Source: an uncultured Clostridia bacterium
GTDB lineage: Bacteria; Bacillota; Clostridia; Oscillospirales; CAG-272
Direction: 5' to 3'
Assembly: GCA_946407735.1 (NCBI GenBank)
Contig: CAMJPL010000003.1
Location: 1 to 64,000, forward strand
Length of the DNA stretch: 64,000 nucleotides
The notes beneath the pieces were generated by a model. It saw only the letters and a list, made by a program, of their open reading frames with translations, was not told the origin of the DNA and did no database searches. The position numbers and the translations under genes were made by a program. Positions 34,191-43,097 of this stretch are shown here, piece after piece. The stretch's first letter is position 1, and each line of letters starts with the position of its first letter.

Positions 34191-34532
34191 CTATGACAGC
34201 TTTCCGGCTGCGGCGCGGTATCTTCTGAGGATGTCGAGGGTCTCCTCCTCTGTGAGCGGCTCGGCGCACTTGCATCCTTCGCAGCTCAGCAGCTCGCTCG
34301 CCCCGTACAGCCTGCATACGAGCGGACGGCTGTCATACACGGTGCATCTGCCGTCCTCGCCGAGCTTGGGGCATCTGCCCTTCCAGTCGTACCCGCCTAT
34401 CGCCTCCCGCTCCGACTGCGACATCTGAATCGAGTTCACGCAGCAGCGGAAACATCCTGCCTCGCATTCGGTATGCGGGAGCTTATCGTACAGCTTTCGT
34501 ATCTCTGACAGCTCTGACATTTTTAGGTCCAT
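34191..34532 (-). CDS. YkgJ-family cysteine cluster protein
   Basis: 113 residues. It has the YkgJ/Fe-Zn chelating pattern: CEAGCFRCC near residue 19, CPKLGEDGRCTVYDSRPLVC at about 49-68 and a further CEGCKC near 80. These cysteines probably bind a metal or iron-sulfur cluster; in some contexts relatives are linked with flagellar or protein modification, in most the role is unknown. AGGA lies 7 bp before the ATG; a second Met at residue 5 is possible. Transcribed alone from the promoter at 34570-34598. Confidence 0.9.
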   Translation of the reverse strand: MDLKMSELSEIRKLYDKLPHTECEAGCFRCCVNSIQMSQSEREAIGGYDWKGRCPKLGEDGRCTVYDSRPLVCRLYGASELLSCEGCKCAEPLTEEETLDILRRYRAAAGKLS

Positions 34533-34569
34533 CCGTGATCCTGATGTGAAAATTTATTCCCGTTCAATA

Positions 34570-34598
34570 ATTATATCACGCTCCGGCGCTCAAATCAA
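34570..34598 (-). promoter_or_regulatory. Extended -10 promoter of the YkgJ gene
   Basis: On the minus strand TTGATT (34598-34593), 17 bp, TATAAT (34575-34570) preceded by TGA. Confidence 0.87.
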
Positions 34599-34653
34599 GC
34601 GGTTTGCGGCTGGGTGTTTTTTTCGATATTTTGAATGAAATGCGAAAAAACGG

Positions 34654-34682
34654 ATGACAAAATGAATCTTTTGTGATATAAT
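34654..34682 (+). promoter_or_regulatory. Extended -10 promoter of the acyltransferase gene
   Basis: ATGACA at 34654-34659, 17 bp, TATAAT at 34677-34682 preceded by TGA. It is divergent from the YkgJ promoter, 55 bp away. Confidence 0.85.
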
Positions 34683-34738
34683 ATACAAAACTGCCGAGAT
34701 ATCTGAGATATCCGGCGCAAAGGAACGGTGAGCCCCCG

Positions 34739-36007
34739 ATGTTAAAACAGCCCGAAAGGTTCGATATGAGCCGTCCTCCGGTCAGGACGAAATGGTATCT
34801 TAAGCCGCTTACCTATCTCATCAGCAAGCCGGTGCTCATGAGCCACCGGCAGAGGCTGACGAAAAACGGGATGGACGGGGTAAAGCCGCCGTATCTCATG
34901 CTCTGCAATCACAACGCCTTCATGGATATAATGGCGGCGGCCGCCGCCGTATATCCGGAGCGGGCGAATTACGTCGTCGCCATCGACGGCTTCATCGGAA
35001 GGGAAAAGCTGCTGCGCGACGTCGGCTGCATATGCAAGCGGAAATTCACGAGCGATCTGTCGCTGATACGGAATCTCAGGCGGGTGATATCGAACGGCGA
35101 TATCGCCGTCGTCTACCCGGAGGCAAGGTACTCGCTCTGCGGTACCACGGCGGTGCTGCCTCAGTCGATGGCGAAGCTGGCAAGGATGCTCAAGGTCCCG
35201 GTCGTCGCCTTCATCTGCCATGGTCATCATATAAACTCACCCTTCTGGAACCTCCACCAGAGGAAGGTAAAGCCGATCGAGGCCGAGATGAGCCTTCTTC
35301 TGACGCCGGATGAGATGAGCTCGATGACGGACGACGAGATAAACGACAGGATCGTGAAGGCCTTCAGTTACGACGAGTACGAGTGGCAGCTTGAGAAGGG
35401 GATACGCGTCACATACAAAGGCCGGGCGGAAGGCCTCGAAAAGGTGCTCTATCAGTGCCCGGCGTGCGGGACGGAATACAGGATGAAGACCTCCGGCGCC
35501 GAGCTTGTATGCGGGTCCTGCGGCAGAAGATGGACATTGAGCGAGCTCGGACAGCTCGAGTCGGACGGCGATCAGATCTTCAGCCATATCCCCGACTGGT
35601 ACGAGTGGGAGCGCGGGAACGTGCGCCGGGAAATCGAGGCCGGGACATATACGACGGGCGACATGCCGGTGACCGTGCGGTCGCTGCCGAACGCGAAAAG
35701 ATTCATACTTCTCGGCGAGGGCACCATGACGCATGACATGACCGGCTTCCACGTCAGCGGCAGGGACGGGGACGGCGATCCCTTCACAATGGAAAAGCCG
35801 GTGCCGTCGCTCTATTCGTGTCATATAGAGTACGAATATCTCGGGAAATTCGGCGACTGCGTCGATCTCAACACCCTTGACGACACATGGTATATCTATC
35901 CGCATGACTGCGATTTTTCGGTCACGAAGATGGCTCTGGCGACGGAGGAGCTGTATTATAAATACCGCCGGGACATCGGCAATCCCTGCCGTCCGGGACT
36001 GGCGTGA
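34739..36007 (+). CDS. Glycerolipid acyltransferase with zinc-ribbon domain
   Basis: 422 residues. Residues 1-215 are a PlsC-type acyltransferase: CNHNAFMD gives the HX4D catalytic pair (His58, Asp63), and VVYPEARYS is the substrate-binding EGTR-like block. The family acylates lysophosphatidic acid on the inner membrane face. Beyond it, residues 240-261 form a zinc ribbon (CPAC ... CGSC, Cys240, 243, 258, 261), followed by a beta-rich C-terminal domain of about 150 residues. This tail is not part of standard PlsC. The gene stands alone between its promoter and a terminator. Confidence 0.88.
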   Translation: MLKQPERFDMSRPPVRTKWYLKPLTYLISKPVLMSHRQRLTKNGMDGVKPPYLMLCNHNAFMDIMAAAAAVYPERANYVVAIDGFIGREKLLRDVGCICKRKFTSDLSLIRNLRRVISNGDIAVVYPEARYSLCGTTAVLPQSMAKLARMLKVPVVAFICHGHHINSPFWNLHQRKVKPIEAEMSLLLTPDEMSSMTDDEINDRIVKAFSYDEYEWQLEKGIRVTYKGRAEGLEKVLYQCPACGTEYRMKTSGAELVCGSCGRRWTLSELGQLESDGDQIFSHIPDWYEWERGNVRREIEAGTYTTGDMPVTVRSLPNAKRFILLGEGTMTHDMTGFHVSGRDGDGDPFTMEKPVPSLYSCHIEYEYLGKFGDCVDLNTLDDTWYIYPHDCDFSVTKMALATEELYYKYRRDIGNPCRPGLA

Positions 36008-36022
36008 AAAACAATAACGCGT

Positions 36023-36048
36023 AAAGGAGAGGGCTCGCCCTCTCCTTT
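36023..36048. terminator. Convergent bidirectional terminator
   Basis: AAAGGAGAGGGC pairs with GCCCTCTCCTTT between the convergent acyltransferase and GH2 genes. Confidence 0.88.
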
Positions 36049-36059
36049 ATTTATATGAT

Positions 36060-38183
36060 TCAGCCGCCGTAATATCTCAGCCGGTACTCGCTCGATCTGT
36101 CATCCGACGAAGCAGTTATCCTGAGCGTCATTTCCTCCGCTTTGACGGACGGCAGGACGATCTCGGCCGCCGGGCCGCGTTTGTTCCCGCGGGGTTCTAT
36201 ATCGCCGGTCTCCCATGTGAGAAGCGTGAAGGTCTCGTCCCCTATGACAAGCGACGCAGTTATCCTGTCGCTTACCGTTTCGCCGCTGTCGTTCAGCATC
36301 CAGAGCTCGGTCTTGAAGCTGTCTCCCGGCTTCCAGTCGAAGCGTCCGATCCTCGCGCTCGCGACGACAGGTCTCAGCGAATCGCGTATCGCGAAATAGG
36401 ACGGCTTGAGTTTCAGCGGCCATGATATCGGCGTGTTGTTCGCCGCCGTTATCCACGGCTCGCAGAAGCACCAGTTTATCGCCATCGAGCAGTACGGCCA
36501 CTGACGGCGCGCCTCCTCGAATATAGCCTTGTAGCCGACGGCCTGCAGCCACTGACTTTTTTCGATCACGGCCGGAAGATCGGGCTGCTTGCCGAAGTAG
36601 TGCTCGATGTCGTCGAGGCAGAGCCATCTCTGATCTCCCCACGCGCCGAAGCCGTGATGCGTTATCCACGCGTCGGTCTTTTCTATCGGGAACAGCTCAT
36701 TTTCGGGGATGATCCTCTGAATGTTTTCGAGCGGCGCGATACACGGCACGCCGAATTCGGTATAGGCGGTCTGATGGGCTTTTATGAATTCGGCGAATAC
36801 GTCGTCGCCGTTCTCGCGGTTGATGAAGGTATATCCGCCGTGTGCCATGCCCGGCATCGGAGAGGTGGGGAAGAACGGGCGGTCGTAATCGAGCTCGTAG
36901 CATAGCTTGTTCAGCAGCCTGAGAGCGTGCGACTGATCGTCCATGCCGGACCAGCCGTTGAAGAGCTCGTTTCCGCCGCACCACAGGATTATAGACGGAT
37001 GACGCCGCAGATGCCTTATTATCGCCCCGGCCTCCTGCTCGAGCACAGCCATATACCCCGGCGTGTCCTCGTAATTGTTGCACGACAGCATGAACTCCTG
37101 CCAGAGCATTATCCCGTATCTGTCGCAGAGATCGTAGAACTCGTCCTTGTTTATCCCCGACCCGCCCCAGAGGCGGAATATGTTCATGTTGCAGTCGGCG
37201 GCGGCCTTTATCAGCTCCTCGTACCTTTCCGCCGTCACCGTCCCGGTGAAGAGCTCGGGATTCACCCAGTTCGAGCCCTTCGCGAAGATCCTCACGCCGT
37301 TCAGCTCGACCGTCACCGCCGCGGCGTAGCGGCTTTTCGGAAAGCCGTAAGGCTCTCCCATGGTGCCGGTGTTTCTTACGAGTCTTATCTTGCGGAAGCC
37401 TATCGTCCCGCTCTTTTCGTCGGACTCGCTTTTCGCCGTCCATGTGTAAAGATACGGCGTCCCGCAGCCTGAGCACCACCAGAGACGGATGTCGTCGAGC
37501 CTGAACTCCGGATCATATCCCGAATAGACGGTATTTCCCTCCATATCTTTAACGGTGTAGCAGACGTCCGAGCCGCAGACCGTCTCGAATCTGACGTCGG
37601 CCGACCTCAGATCGCCCGACAGGGTGTAAAACGGCTCGCAGGAGGATATGAAGCCGCTGTCCCTCGTCTCGATGTACGCCGGCTTCCATATGCCGGAGAT
37701 CAGAAGGCGCGGGTTCCAGTCCCAGCCGTAGCACATCGGCGGCTTGCAGCTCTGGTTCGCCTCGCCTCTCGCCTCACGGTGCGGCCCGGGAGTTTTCGGG
37801 TGCGGATGGATCACTACGCACAGCTCGGTCCCGGTTTCGGCCCTGTCGGTAATGTCGAGCTCGGTCTTAGTGAACATCCCCTCATGGGAGTATATCTTCT
37901 CCCCGCCGAGCAGGATGTCGAATATGTAGTCTATGCCCTCCGCGACGAAAAACACCCTCTCGCCCGGCCGGCGGCTGAAATCGAGCCGCGTTTTGTAGAT
38001 CCAGTGCCATCCCTCGGTTATATCGAGCTTTTTCACGCTGCTGCCGTACATGATATCGCCCGGCTCCGACGCTTCCCACCAGTCCTTCTGGACATTTCCC
38101 GGCACTTCTGCCCTGAAAAGAGGATAGCTCTCCTTCCCCGACGGATCGTATCGTCCGGCGAGCCAGCTCTGACAGTATCTCAT
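36060..38183 (-). CDS. GH2 beta-mannosidase
   Basis: 707 residues from ATG 38183; AAGGAG 6 bp upstream supports this start over longer frames. The N-terminal jelly-roll (residues 1-170) is followed by an immunoglobulin-like domain and a TIM barrel. Beta-mannosidase-type marks are FRLWGGSGINKDEFYDLCD, the acid/base segment ILWCGGNELFNGW and the nucleophile segment AYTEFGVPC. No signal peptide, so it works inside the cell on short mannosides imported from outside. It stands alone with its own extended -10 promoter. Whether the natural substrate is beta-mannan or the N-glycan core is not shown by sequence. Confidence 0.93.
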   Translation of the reverse strand: MRYCQSWLAGRYDPSGKESYPLFRAEVPGNVQKDWWEASEPGDIMYGSSVKKLDITEGWHWIYKTRLDFSRRPGERVFFVAEGIDYIFDILLGGEKIYSHEGMFTKTELDITDRAETGTELCVVIHPHPKTPGPHREARGEANQSCKPPMCYGWDWNPRLLISGIWKPAYIETRDSGFISSCEPFYTLSGDLRSADVRFETVCGSDVCYTVKDMEGNTVYSGYDPEFRLDDIRLWWCSGCGTPYLYTWTAKSESDEKSGTIGFRKIRLVRNTGTMGEPYGFPKSRYAAAVTVELNGVRIFAKGSNWVNPELFTGTVTAERYEELIKAAADCNMNIFRLWGGSGINKDEFYDLCDRYGIMLWQEFMLSCNNYEDTPGYMAVLEQEAGAIIRHLRRHPSIILWCGGNELFNGWSGMDDQSHALRLLNKLCYELDYDRPFFPTSPMPGMAHGGYTFINRENGDDVFAEFIKAHQTAYTEFGVPCIAPLENIQRIIPENELFPIEKTDAWITHHGFGAWGDQRWLCLDDIEHYFGKQPDLPAVIEKSQWLQAVGYKAIFEEARRQWPYCSMAINWCFCEPWITAANNTPISWPLKLKPSYFAIRDSLRPVVASARIGRFDWKPGDSFKTELWMLNDSGETVSDRITASLVIGDETFTLLTWETGDIEPRGNKRGPAAEIVLPSVKAEEMTLRITASSDDRSSEYRLRYYGG

Positions 38184-38220
38184 ATCTTTCTCCTTCCGCA
38201 TAGGTCGTGATTCCGCTTCA

Positions 38221-38249
38221 AGTATATCATATCCCGGCGCCGATATCAA
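38221..38249 (-). promoter_or_regulatory. Extended -10 promoter of the GH2 gene
   Basis: On the minus strand TTGATA (38249-38244), 17 bp, TATACT (38226-38221) preceded by TGA. Confidence 0.85.
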
Positions 38250-38362
38250 GCCCTTTCCGTGATTTCGCCGATAAAAATACAATTGAGGGTGACTTTTGCC
38301 ATTTTGCGTCAAAATGAACATTTTTTTGTTTATTGACAAAATAAATGTTAATATAAAATATA

Positions 38363-38391
38363 TTGACTATTTCGACGATTTGTTATATAAT
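38363..38391 (+). promoter_or_regulatory. Promoter of the Big2 surface protein
   Basis: TTGACT at 38363-38368, 17 bp, TATAAT at 38386-38391. A second TTGACA at 38333-38338 has no well-spaced -10. Confidence 0.82.
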
Positions 38392-38507
38392 ATTTCTGCT
38401 TTATTTCCAAGCTTTTCCGATACGCGTTTTTTCTGTCCGGTACGCGGCGTGTCGGGGATATTTCGGACAGACATCACCAAAACTCAATTTTCAGGAAAGG
38501 AAGAAAC

Positions 38508-41500
38508 ATGTCAGGCAATTTCAGAAGGATCGTTTCTCTTCTTCTCGCCTCCGTGCTCTGCATCGGTCTCGGCGTGACGGCCATGGCCGATGAAGAAGAG
38601 GAGTACTTCTACCCGTCTCATTCTGAGGCATATCCGTCAGATTATGAATGGGGCTACGGTTATGATGATCACCCGACCCAGGATGATTTCAACGCGACCA
38701 TCGACATCAGTATAGACAACTCACGCGAATATCAGAAAGATGATATCGTGAACATCTATACCGACCTCACCTACGGTTTCCCGATGGAGGCCGTCTACTA
38801 TACCATCAGCCCGGCTTCCTACGCCAGCTATTTCCGTCAGGTCGGCAACAGCTTCGTCGTCCTGAAGCAGGATACGGCTCCCGTCAGGATCACGGTCACC
38901 GCGGTGTATGAAATCGGAAGCCTTCATCTCTCCGATTCCGACTACTTCGTTCTGGCCGCCGAGCAGAAGGTCGATCCTCTCAGCGTCAGAATCTCTCCCG
39001 CCTCCGGCGGAAGCAGCTTCGCCATAACCGTCGGCGATACCATAAACGTTTCCGCCGAGGTAAGCGGCGGAGCCTACGGCTCGAGCTACAGCTTCAGCTG
39101 GGCATGCAGCAGCGGTCTTGAGCTGGTTTCGTCCGTCGACGGCTATTACGGCGCCGCCACCTTCAGAGCCGTGAGACCCGACGAGAACGCGTATATCTCC
39201 GTCACCGCCATATCCGGAACGCAGTCGGCCGAAGCGAGGATCAGCGGCTCCGTCGCCGGAGTCAGCACTCCCTTCTGGATGTCCGTCTCCGAATCCTCCG
39301 TCAATATGGACGCCGGAACCACCGGCTACATCTCCGTTTCGGGAGAGGGAGGAAGCAGACCTTACAGATTTACCTGGGAATCCAGCGACAACAGCATAGT
39401 CCGCGTCGCGGCCGGACGTGACGACAGCGTATGCACCGTCGTCGCCGTCGGCGCCGGAAAGGCCACCATCACCGTCAGGGGCTATGACAGCGAGGGCAAG
39501 GGCGATATCGCCTACTGCACCGTCAACGTCACCGGCGGAAAAGCCAACATTGTTTATAATCCCGAAGCGACCGTCTCCTCCGGAGAGATGATCTACACCT
39601 CTCCGATAATCTCCGCCATCCTCAGCGAATACAAGAGGCAGACCGGCAGCGATCTTTTCACCACCAGCAAAATGGTCGTCTCGACTCCGAGCGGCGTGAA
39701 CGGCGCCTTCTATTATCCCGACGGCTCCATCATCGCAAAGGAGAGCAGCGCCTACGCTCTGATGAACGGCGCCTACTTCCGCGGAGCCGCGATGGGTACC
39801 TTCTACACATATTATTCCATCGAGGACAGAGACGGCAATTCGATCTCCGGCAACATCGGCATCAAGGTCACCGCGAGCAAGATAAAGATCAACAGCGTCG
39901 TTATCTCCGCCTCCAACCTCGAGATGCCGACATGGTCGACCCGCAACCTCAGTATCAGCGTGCTCCCGAGCAACGCGACTTACGAGGTGGTATGGACCTC
40001 TGCAAACACGAACGTCGTCAAGGTCAGCGGCAGCGGCAACAACATCACCCTGTCGTCTCAGGGCCTTTACGGCATCTCCGTCGTGAGCGCCAGAGTGAAG
40101 GATCTCAGCAACAACCAGTATGTCACCGTCACCTGCACCGTAAGCGTGCAGAACAAGAGCGCCTTTGTCTATAACCCCGAGCTCACGCTCACCTACGGCT
40201 CGGACTATAACGGCACCGGCATGTCCGATTCGGTGGCGCGCCAGTTCCTCAGCAGCTTCGGCATTTCTCTCGGATATGACGCCGTCGTCCGCTTCGGCAG
40301 CGTCGGCAACACGAAGGGAACTCTCTTCCTCTACAACGGAGCGAAGATCTCCCAGAACGTGAACTATACCTTCCGCGATCTCCAGCTCATGTCGTTCACT
40401 CCGAATGACGTCGGCACCTTCAGCATCCCGTACAGCGTGACCTATTCGGGCTACACCCTCAGCGGCACGATGTACGTCTATATCAACGGCTCGAAGCTGT
40501 CCGTCACTCCCAGCACGACCTCCGTCACGCTCGATCCGTACAGCAGCCAGTATGTGTATCTCTCGATCAGCCCGGCCAACGCCTATTACACCGTTGACTG
40601 GAGCTCCGACAATGCTCAGGTAGCCACCGTCACCGACAGGACCACCTACTACACCACCATCAACTCCAAGGGCATCGCCGGCACAGCCACCATCCGCGCG
40701 GCCGTGAAGGACGGCAACGGCATCACCACCGTAAAGAACATCAAGGTCACTGTCCGCAACTCCGGCGCTTCCGACTACAACCCGAGCACCACCACCTATA
40801 TCGGCTCGACGACTGCCGGAACCACCATCTACGACAGCATCCGCAGCCAGTTCCGCACCGTTTACGGCGCGGCTCTCCCCGATACCGCCACCATCACCTT
40901 CGGCTCGTCCGACAGCTCCATCGCCGCCAGATATCTCTCTGACGGAAGACAGGTCTCCCCGAACGTGAAGTACTCGATTGGCGAGTATAAGGCCATGTAC
41001 ACAAGGCCGTCGTCCGCCGGCACATGGAGCACTCCGTATACCGTCGCGAACGGCGAGCAGACCCTCTCCGGCAAGATCCAGGTCATCATCGGCCCGGCCA
41101 ACGCCAGCGCCGCGATCACCCTGAAGAACAGCGATCCCTATTCCTTCACATCGGCAGCGGCTGAATCGACCGGAGCCGAGCTCATGAAGGCCGGCATCGA
41201 CGACGCGCTCGGAAAGAGCGGCCTCACCGCCGCCACCGTCCGCTTCGAGACGATAAACGCCGGCAGCGGCACCCTCTATGCCGACTCCAACCGCAGCGTC
41301 CTTACCGACAAGACCAACGTCACCGTCGATAAGATCAGAGATCTTTACTTCGTGCCCGGGACCGCCGGAACCTTCACCTCCATCTTCCACGTATATGACG
41401 CCCGCGGCGGAGAGCTCGCCGCCGGATATCTCTACATCATCGTCCCGGCTTCGACCGAAGGCGTGACCGTGGTCGCCACGACCCAGAACGTCACCGTCGA

Positions 41501-41873
41501 CGGCAAGAAGGTCGATGCCGAGATATACAATATCAATGGCGAGAACTACTTCAAGCTCCGCGACGTCGCCCAGATGCTGAATGGCACCAACTCCCAGTTC
41601 AACGTCGGCTTCAACGACGAGACCCGCACGATCACCGTCACGACGAGCAAGGCGTATGTCTCCGTCGGAAGCGAGCTCGTCAAGGGCGAGGACAAGTCCT
41701 CCACCTGCGTGCCGAGCAGCATGCCGATCTTCGTCAACGGCGCTTCTGTTTCCCCGACCGCTTACAACATCGGCGGCAACAACTTCCTGCGTCTGCGCGA
41801 TCTCGGCGATATGATAGGCTTCGGCGTCGGCTACGACGACGCGACGAGGACCGTTCTCATCACATCGAGATAA
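38508..41873 (+). CDS. Large Big2/stalk-domain surface protein
   Basis: 1121 residues. A signal peptide ends at AMA (residue 27). Three Big2-type immunoglobulin domains lie near residues 265-345, 465-553 and 665-755. They alternate with a module of about 100 residues that starts with FVYNPE-like or DYNPS-like sequence (near 348, 555, 757, and a more diverged fourth copy near 870) and ends in a GTF.. ..YSV.. pattern. Residues 985-1121 hold two copper-amine-oxidase-N-like stalk domains (NYFKLRDVAQML, NNFLRLRDLGDMIGFG). No SLH or LPXTG anchor is seen, so the stalk domains or an unknown mode hold it in the wall. AGGAAAGGAAG precedes the ATG. It is an adhesin-like fibre by architecture; the ligand is unknown. 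Confidence 0.9.
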   Translation: MSGNFRRIVSLLLASVLCIGLGVTAMADEEEEYFYPSHSEAYPSDYEWGYGYDDHPTQDDFNATIDISIDNSREYQKDDIVNIYTDLTYGFPMEAVYYTISPASYASYFRQVGNSFVVLKQDTAPVRITVTAVYEIGSLHLSDSDYFVLAAEQKVDPLSVRISPASGGSSFAITVGDTINVSAEVSGGAYGSSYSFSWACSSGLELVSSVDGYYGAATFRAVRPDENAYISVTAISGTQSAEARISGSVAGVSTPFWMSVSESSVNMDAGTTGYISVSGEGGSRPYRFTWESSDNSIVRVAAGRDDSVCTVVAVGAGKATITVRGYDSEGKGDIAYCTVNVTGGKANIVYNPEATVSSGEMIYTSPIISAILSEYKRQTGSDLFTTSKMVVSTPSGVNGAFYYPDGSIIAKESSAYALMNGAYFRGAAMGTFYTYYSIEDRDGNSISGNIGIKVTASKIKINSVVISASNLEMPTWSTRNLSISVLPSNATYEVVWTSANTNVVKVSGSGNNITLSSQGLYGISVVSARVKDLSNNQYVTVTCTVSVQNKSAFVYNPELTLTYGSDYNGTGMSDSVARQFLSSFGISLGYDAVVRFGSVGNTKGTLFLYNGAKISQNVNYTFRDLQLMSFTPNDVGTFSIPYSVTYSGYTLSGTMYVYINGSKLSVTPSTTSVTLDPYSSQYVYLSISPANAYYTVDWSSDNAQVATVTDRTTYYTTINSKGIAGTATIRAAVKDGNGITTVKNIKVTVRNSGASDYNPSTTTYIGSTTAGTTIYDSIRSQFRTVYGAALPDTATITFGSSDSSIAARYLSDGRQVSPNVKYSIGEYKAMYTRPSSAGTWSTPYTVANGEQTLSGKIQVIIGPANASAAITLKNSDPYSFTSAAAESTGAELMKAGIDDALGKSGLTAATVRFETINAGSGTLYADSNRSVLTDKTNVTVDKIRDLYFVPGTAGTFTSIFHVYDARGGELAAGYLYIIVPASTEGVTVVATTQNVTVDGKKVDAEIYNINGENYFKLRDVAQMLNGTNSQFNVGFNDETRTITVTTSKAYVSVGSELVKGEDKSSTCVPSSMPIFVNGASVSPTAYNIGGNNFLRLRDLGDMIGFGVGYDDATRTVLITSR

Positions 41874-41920
41874 CGTATCCTAAACGCCTCCGGATCCTTT
41901 GATCCGGGCGGCATGATGAC

Positions 41921-41959
41921 CGCGCCGGCTGATGATGAATCAGCCGGCGCGGCTTTTTT
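41921..41959 (+). terminator. Rho-independent terminator
   Basis: Perfect 13-bp stem CGCGCCGGCTGAT / ATCAGCCGGCGCG with a 5-nt loop and six T residues. Another small hairpin CCGGATC/GATCCGG lies just before at 41890-41907. Confidence 0.93.
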
Positions 41960-42097
41960 GACCGATTTTTCCCGCGTCACGGAAATATTTACACCTTTCA
42001 GGTAGAATATCGGCGGGCGAAGCGGTATGATTTATATGTGTACGATCATTTTGTCTCCGGCGTGCGGCCGGGTTTTGAACGGACAAGGAGAAATGCC

Positions 42098-43075
42098 ATG
42101 AAAAACTTTCGTTTCGCGATCATGGGAGCCGGAGGGATAGCGAACCGCTTCTGCGACGCCGTCGGGCTGATAGACGGGTGTGAGATATGCGCGATAGCCT
42201 CGAAGTCGATGGATCGGGCGAAGGATTTCGCCGCCCGCCATTCTCTCCCCGCCGCCTATGACAGCTATGAAAGGATGCTCGACGCCGAAAAGCCGGACGC
42301 CGTATATATAGCCGTGACGACCGACAGCCATTTCGCGCTTGCCAAGCTGTGCATCGAGCATTCGGTCCCGGTCCTCTGCGAGAAAGCCATGTTCCGCTCG
42401 AGGGCGGAGGCAGACGAGGCGCTCGGCCTGTCAGAGTCGAAGGGCGTTTTTGCCATGGAGGCGATGTGGAGCCGCTTCCTCCCTCCGGTGAACGCAGCGA
42501 AAAGATGGCTCGCCGAGGGCAGGATCGGCAGCCCCATCATGGCCGACATGGGAATCGGCTTCCGCGCCCCGCAGAAGCCCGACAACCGCTATTTCAGCCC
42601 CGCACTCGGCGGAGGCGCTTCGTATGATCTCACGGTCTACGCCTACGAGATAATGACATACATAATCGGTCTGCCCGTCGTTTCCTCCGATATCACGGCG
42701 ATATCGGCGATGCCGTTTGTCGGGACGCCGGTGGACGCCGAGGAGATCGTAACGCTGCTGTTCGAGGGGAACGTCCCGGCGGTCCTTAAAAGCACGCTTC
42801 TCACCTCGCCCGACGAGAATCTCACAATAAGCGGTACGGAAGGTAAGATCGTCGTCCCCCGCCCGCATGTCGGCAGCGAGGCGTTTCTCTATCAGGGCGG
42901 CCGCCTGACCGAGCACTTCATCGACACCGCGACGAAGAACGGCTTCACCTATGAGATCGAGGAAGTCATGCGCTGCGTGCGCGCCGGCATGACAGAGAGC
43001 CCGGTCGCTCCTCATTCGATGACGCGTGATTTCGCCTCACTCTGCGACCGCATCTATGCCGGGATGATCGGCTGA
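42098..43075 (+). CDS. Gfo/Idh/MocA family oxidoreductase
   Basis: 325 residues from ATG 42098, selected by AAGGAG 7 bp upstream. The Rossmann start FAIMGAGGIANRF binds NAD(P); VAVTTDSH-type and the VLCEKAMF segment (the EKP-like motif with the catalytic Lys) follow near residues 80 and 95. Members oxidise or reduce sugars or polyols in the cytoplasm; the substrate is not clear. The next gene starts 22 bp downstream, so the pair may be one operon. Confidence 0.93.
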   Translation: MKNFRFAIMGAGGIANRFCDAVGLIDGCEICAIASKSMDRAKDFAARHSLPAAYDSYERMLDAEKPDAVYIAVTTDSHFALAKLCIEHSVPVLCEKAMFRSRAEADEALGLSESKGVFAMEAMWSRFLPPVNAAKRWLAEGRIGSPIMADMGIGFRAPQKPDNRYFSPALGGGASYDLTVYAYEIMTYIIGLPVVSSDITAISAMPFVGTPVDAEEIVTLLFEGNVPAVLKSTLLTSPDENLTISGTEGKIVVPRPHVGSEAFLYQGGRLTEHFIDTATKNGFTYEIEEVMRCVRAGMTESPVAPHSMTRDFASLCDRIYAGMIG

Positions 43076-43097
43076 AAAGGAAGAAAGCACAGCGCAT

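Larger units (their letters stand above)
38184..38507. other. Divergent promoter region
   Basis: Contains the GH2 promoter reading left, an AT-rich tract with several TTGAC-like elements, and the promoter of the Big2 surface protein reading right, which leaves a leader of about 110 nt. No gene is seen. Confidence 0.7.

Noticed and set aside
38721-41390. 889-codon open frame on the minus strand
   Set aside because: It lies fully antisense to the Big2 surface protein, has no ribosome site or promoter, and its protein is rich in Gly/Asp/Val/Arg with no domain, as expected from reading the complement of GC-rich codons.
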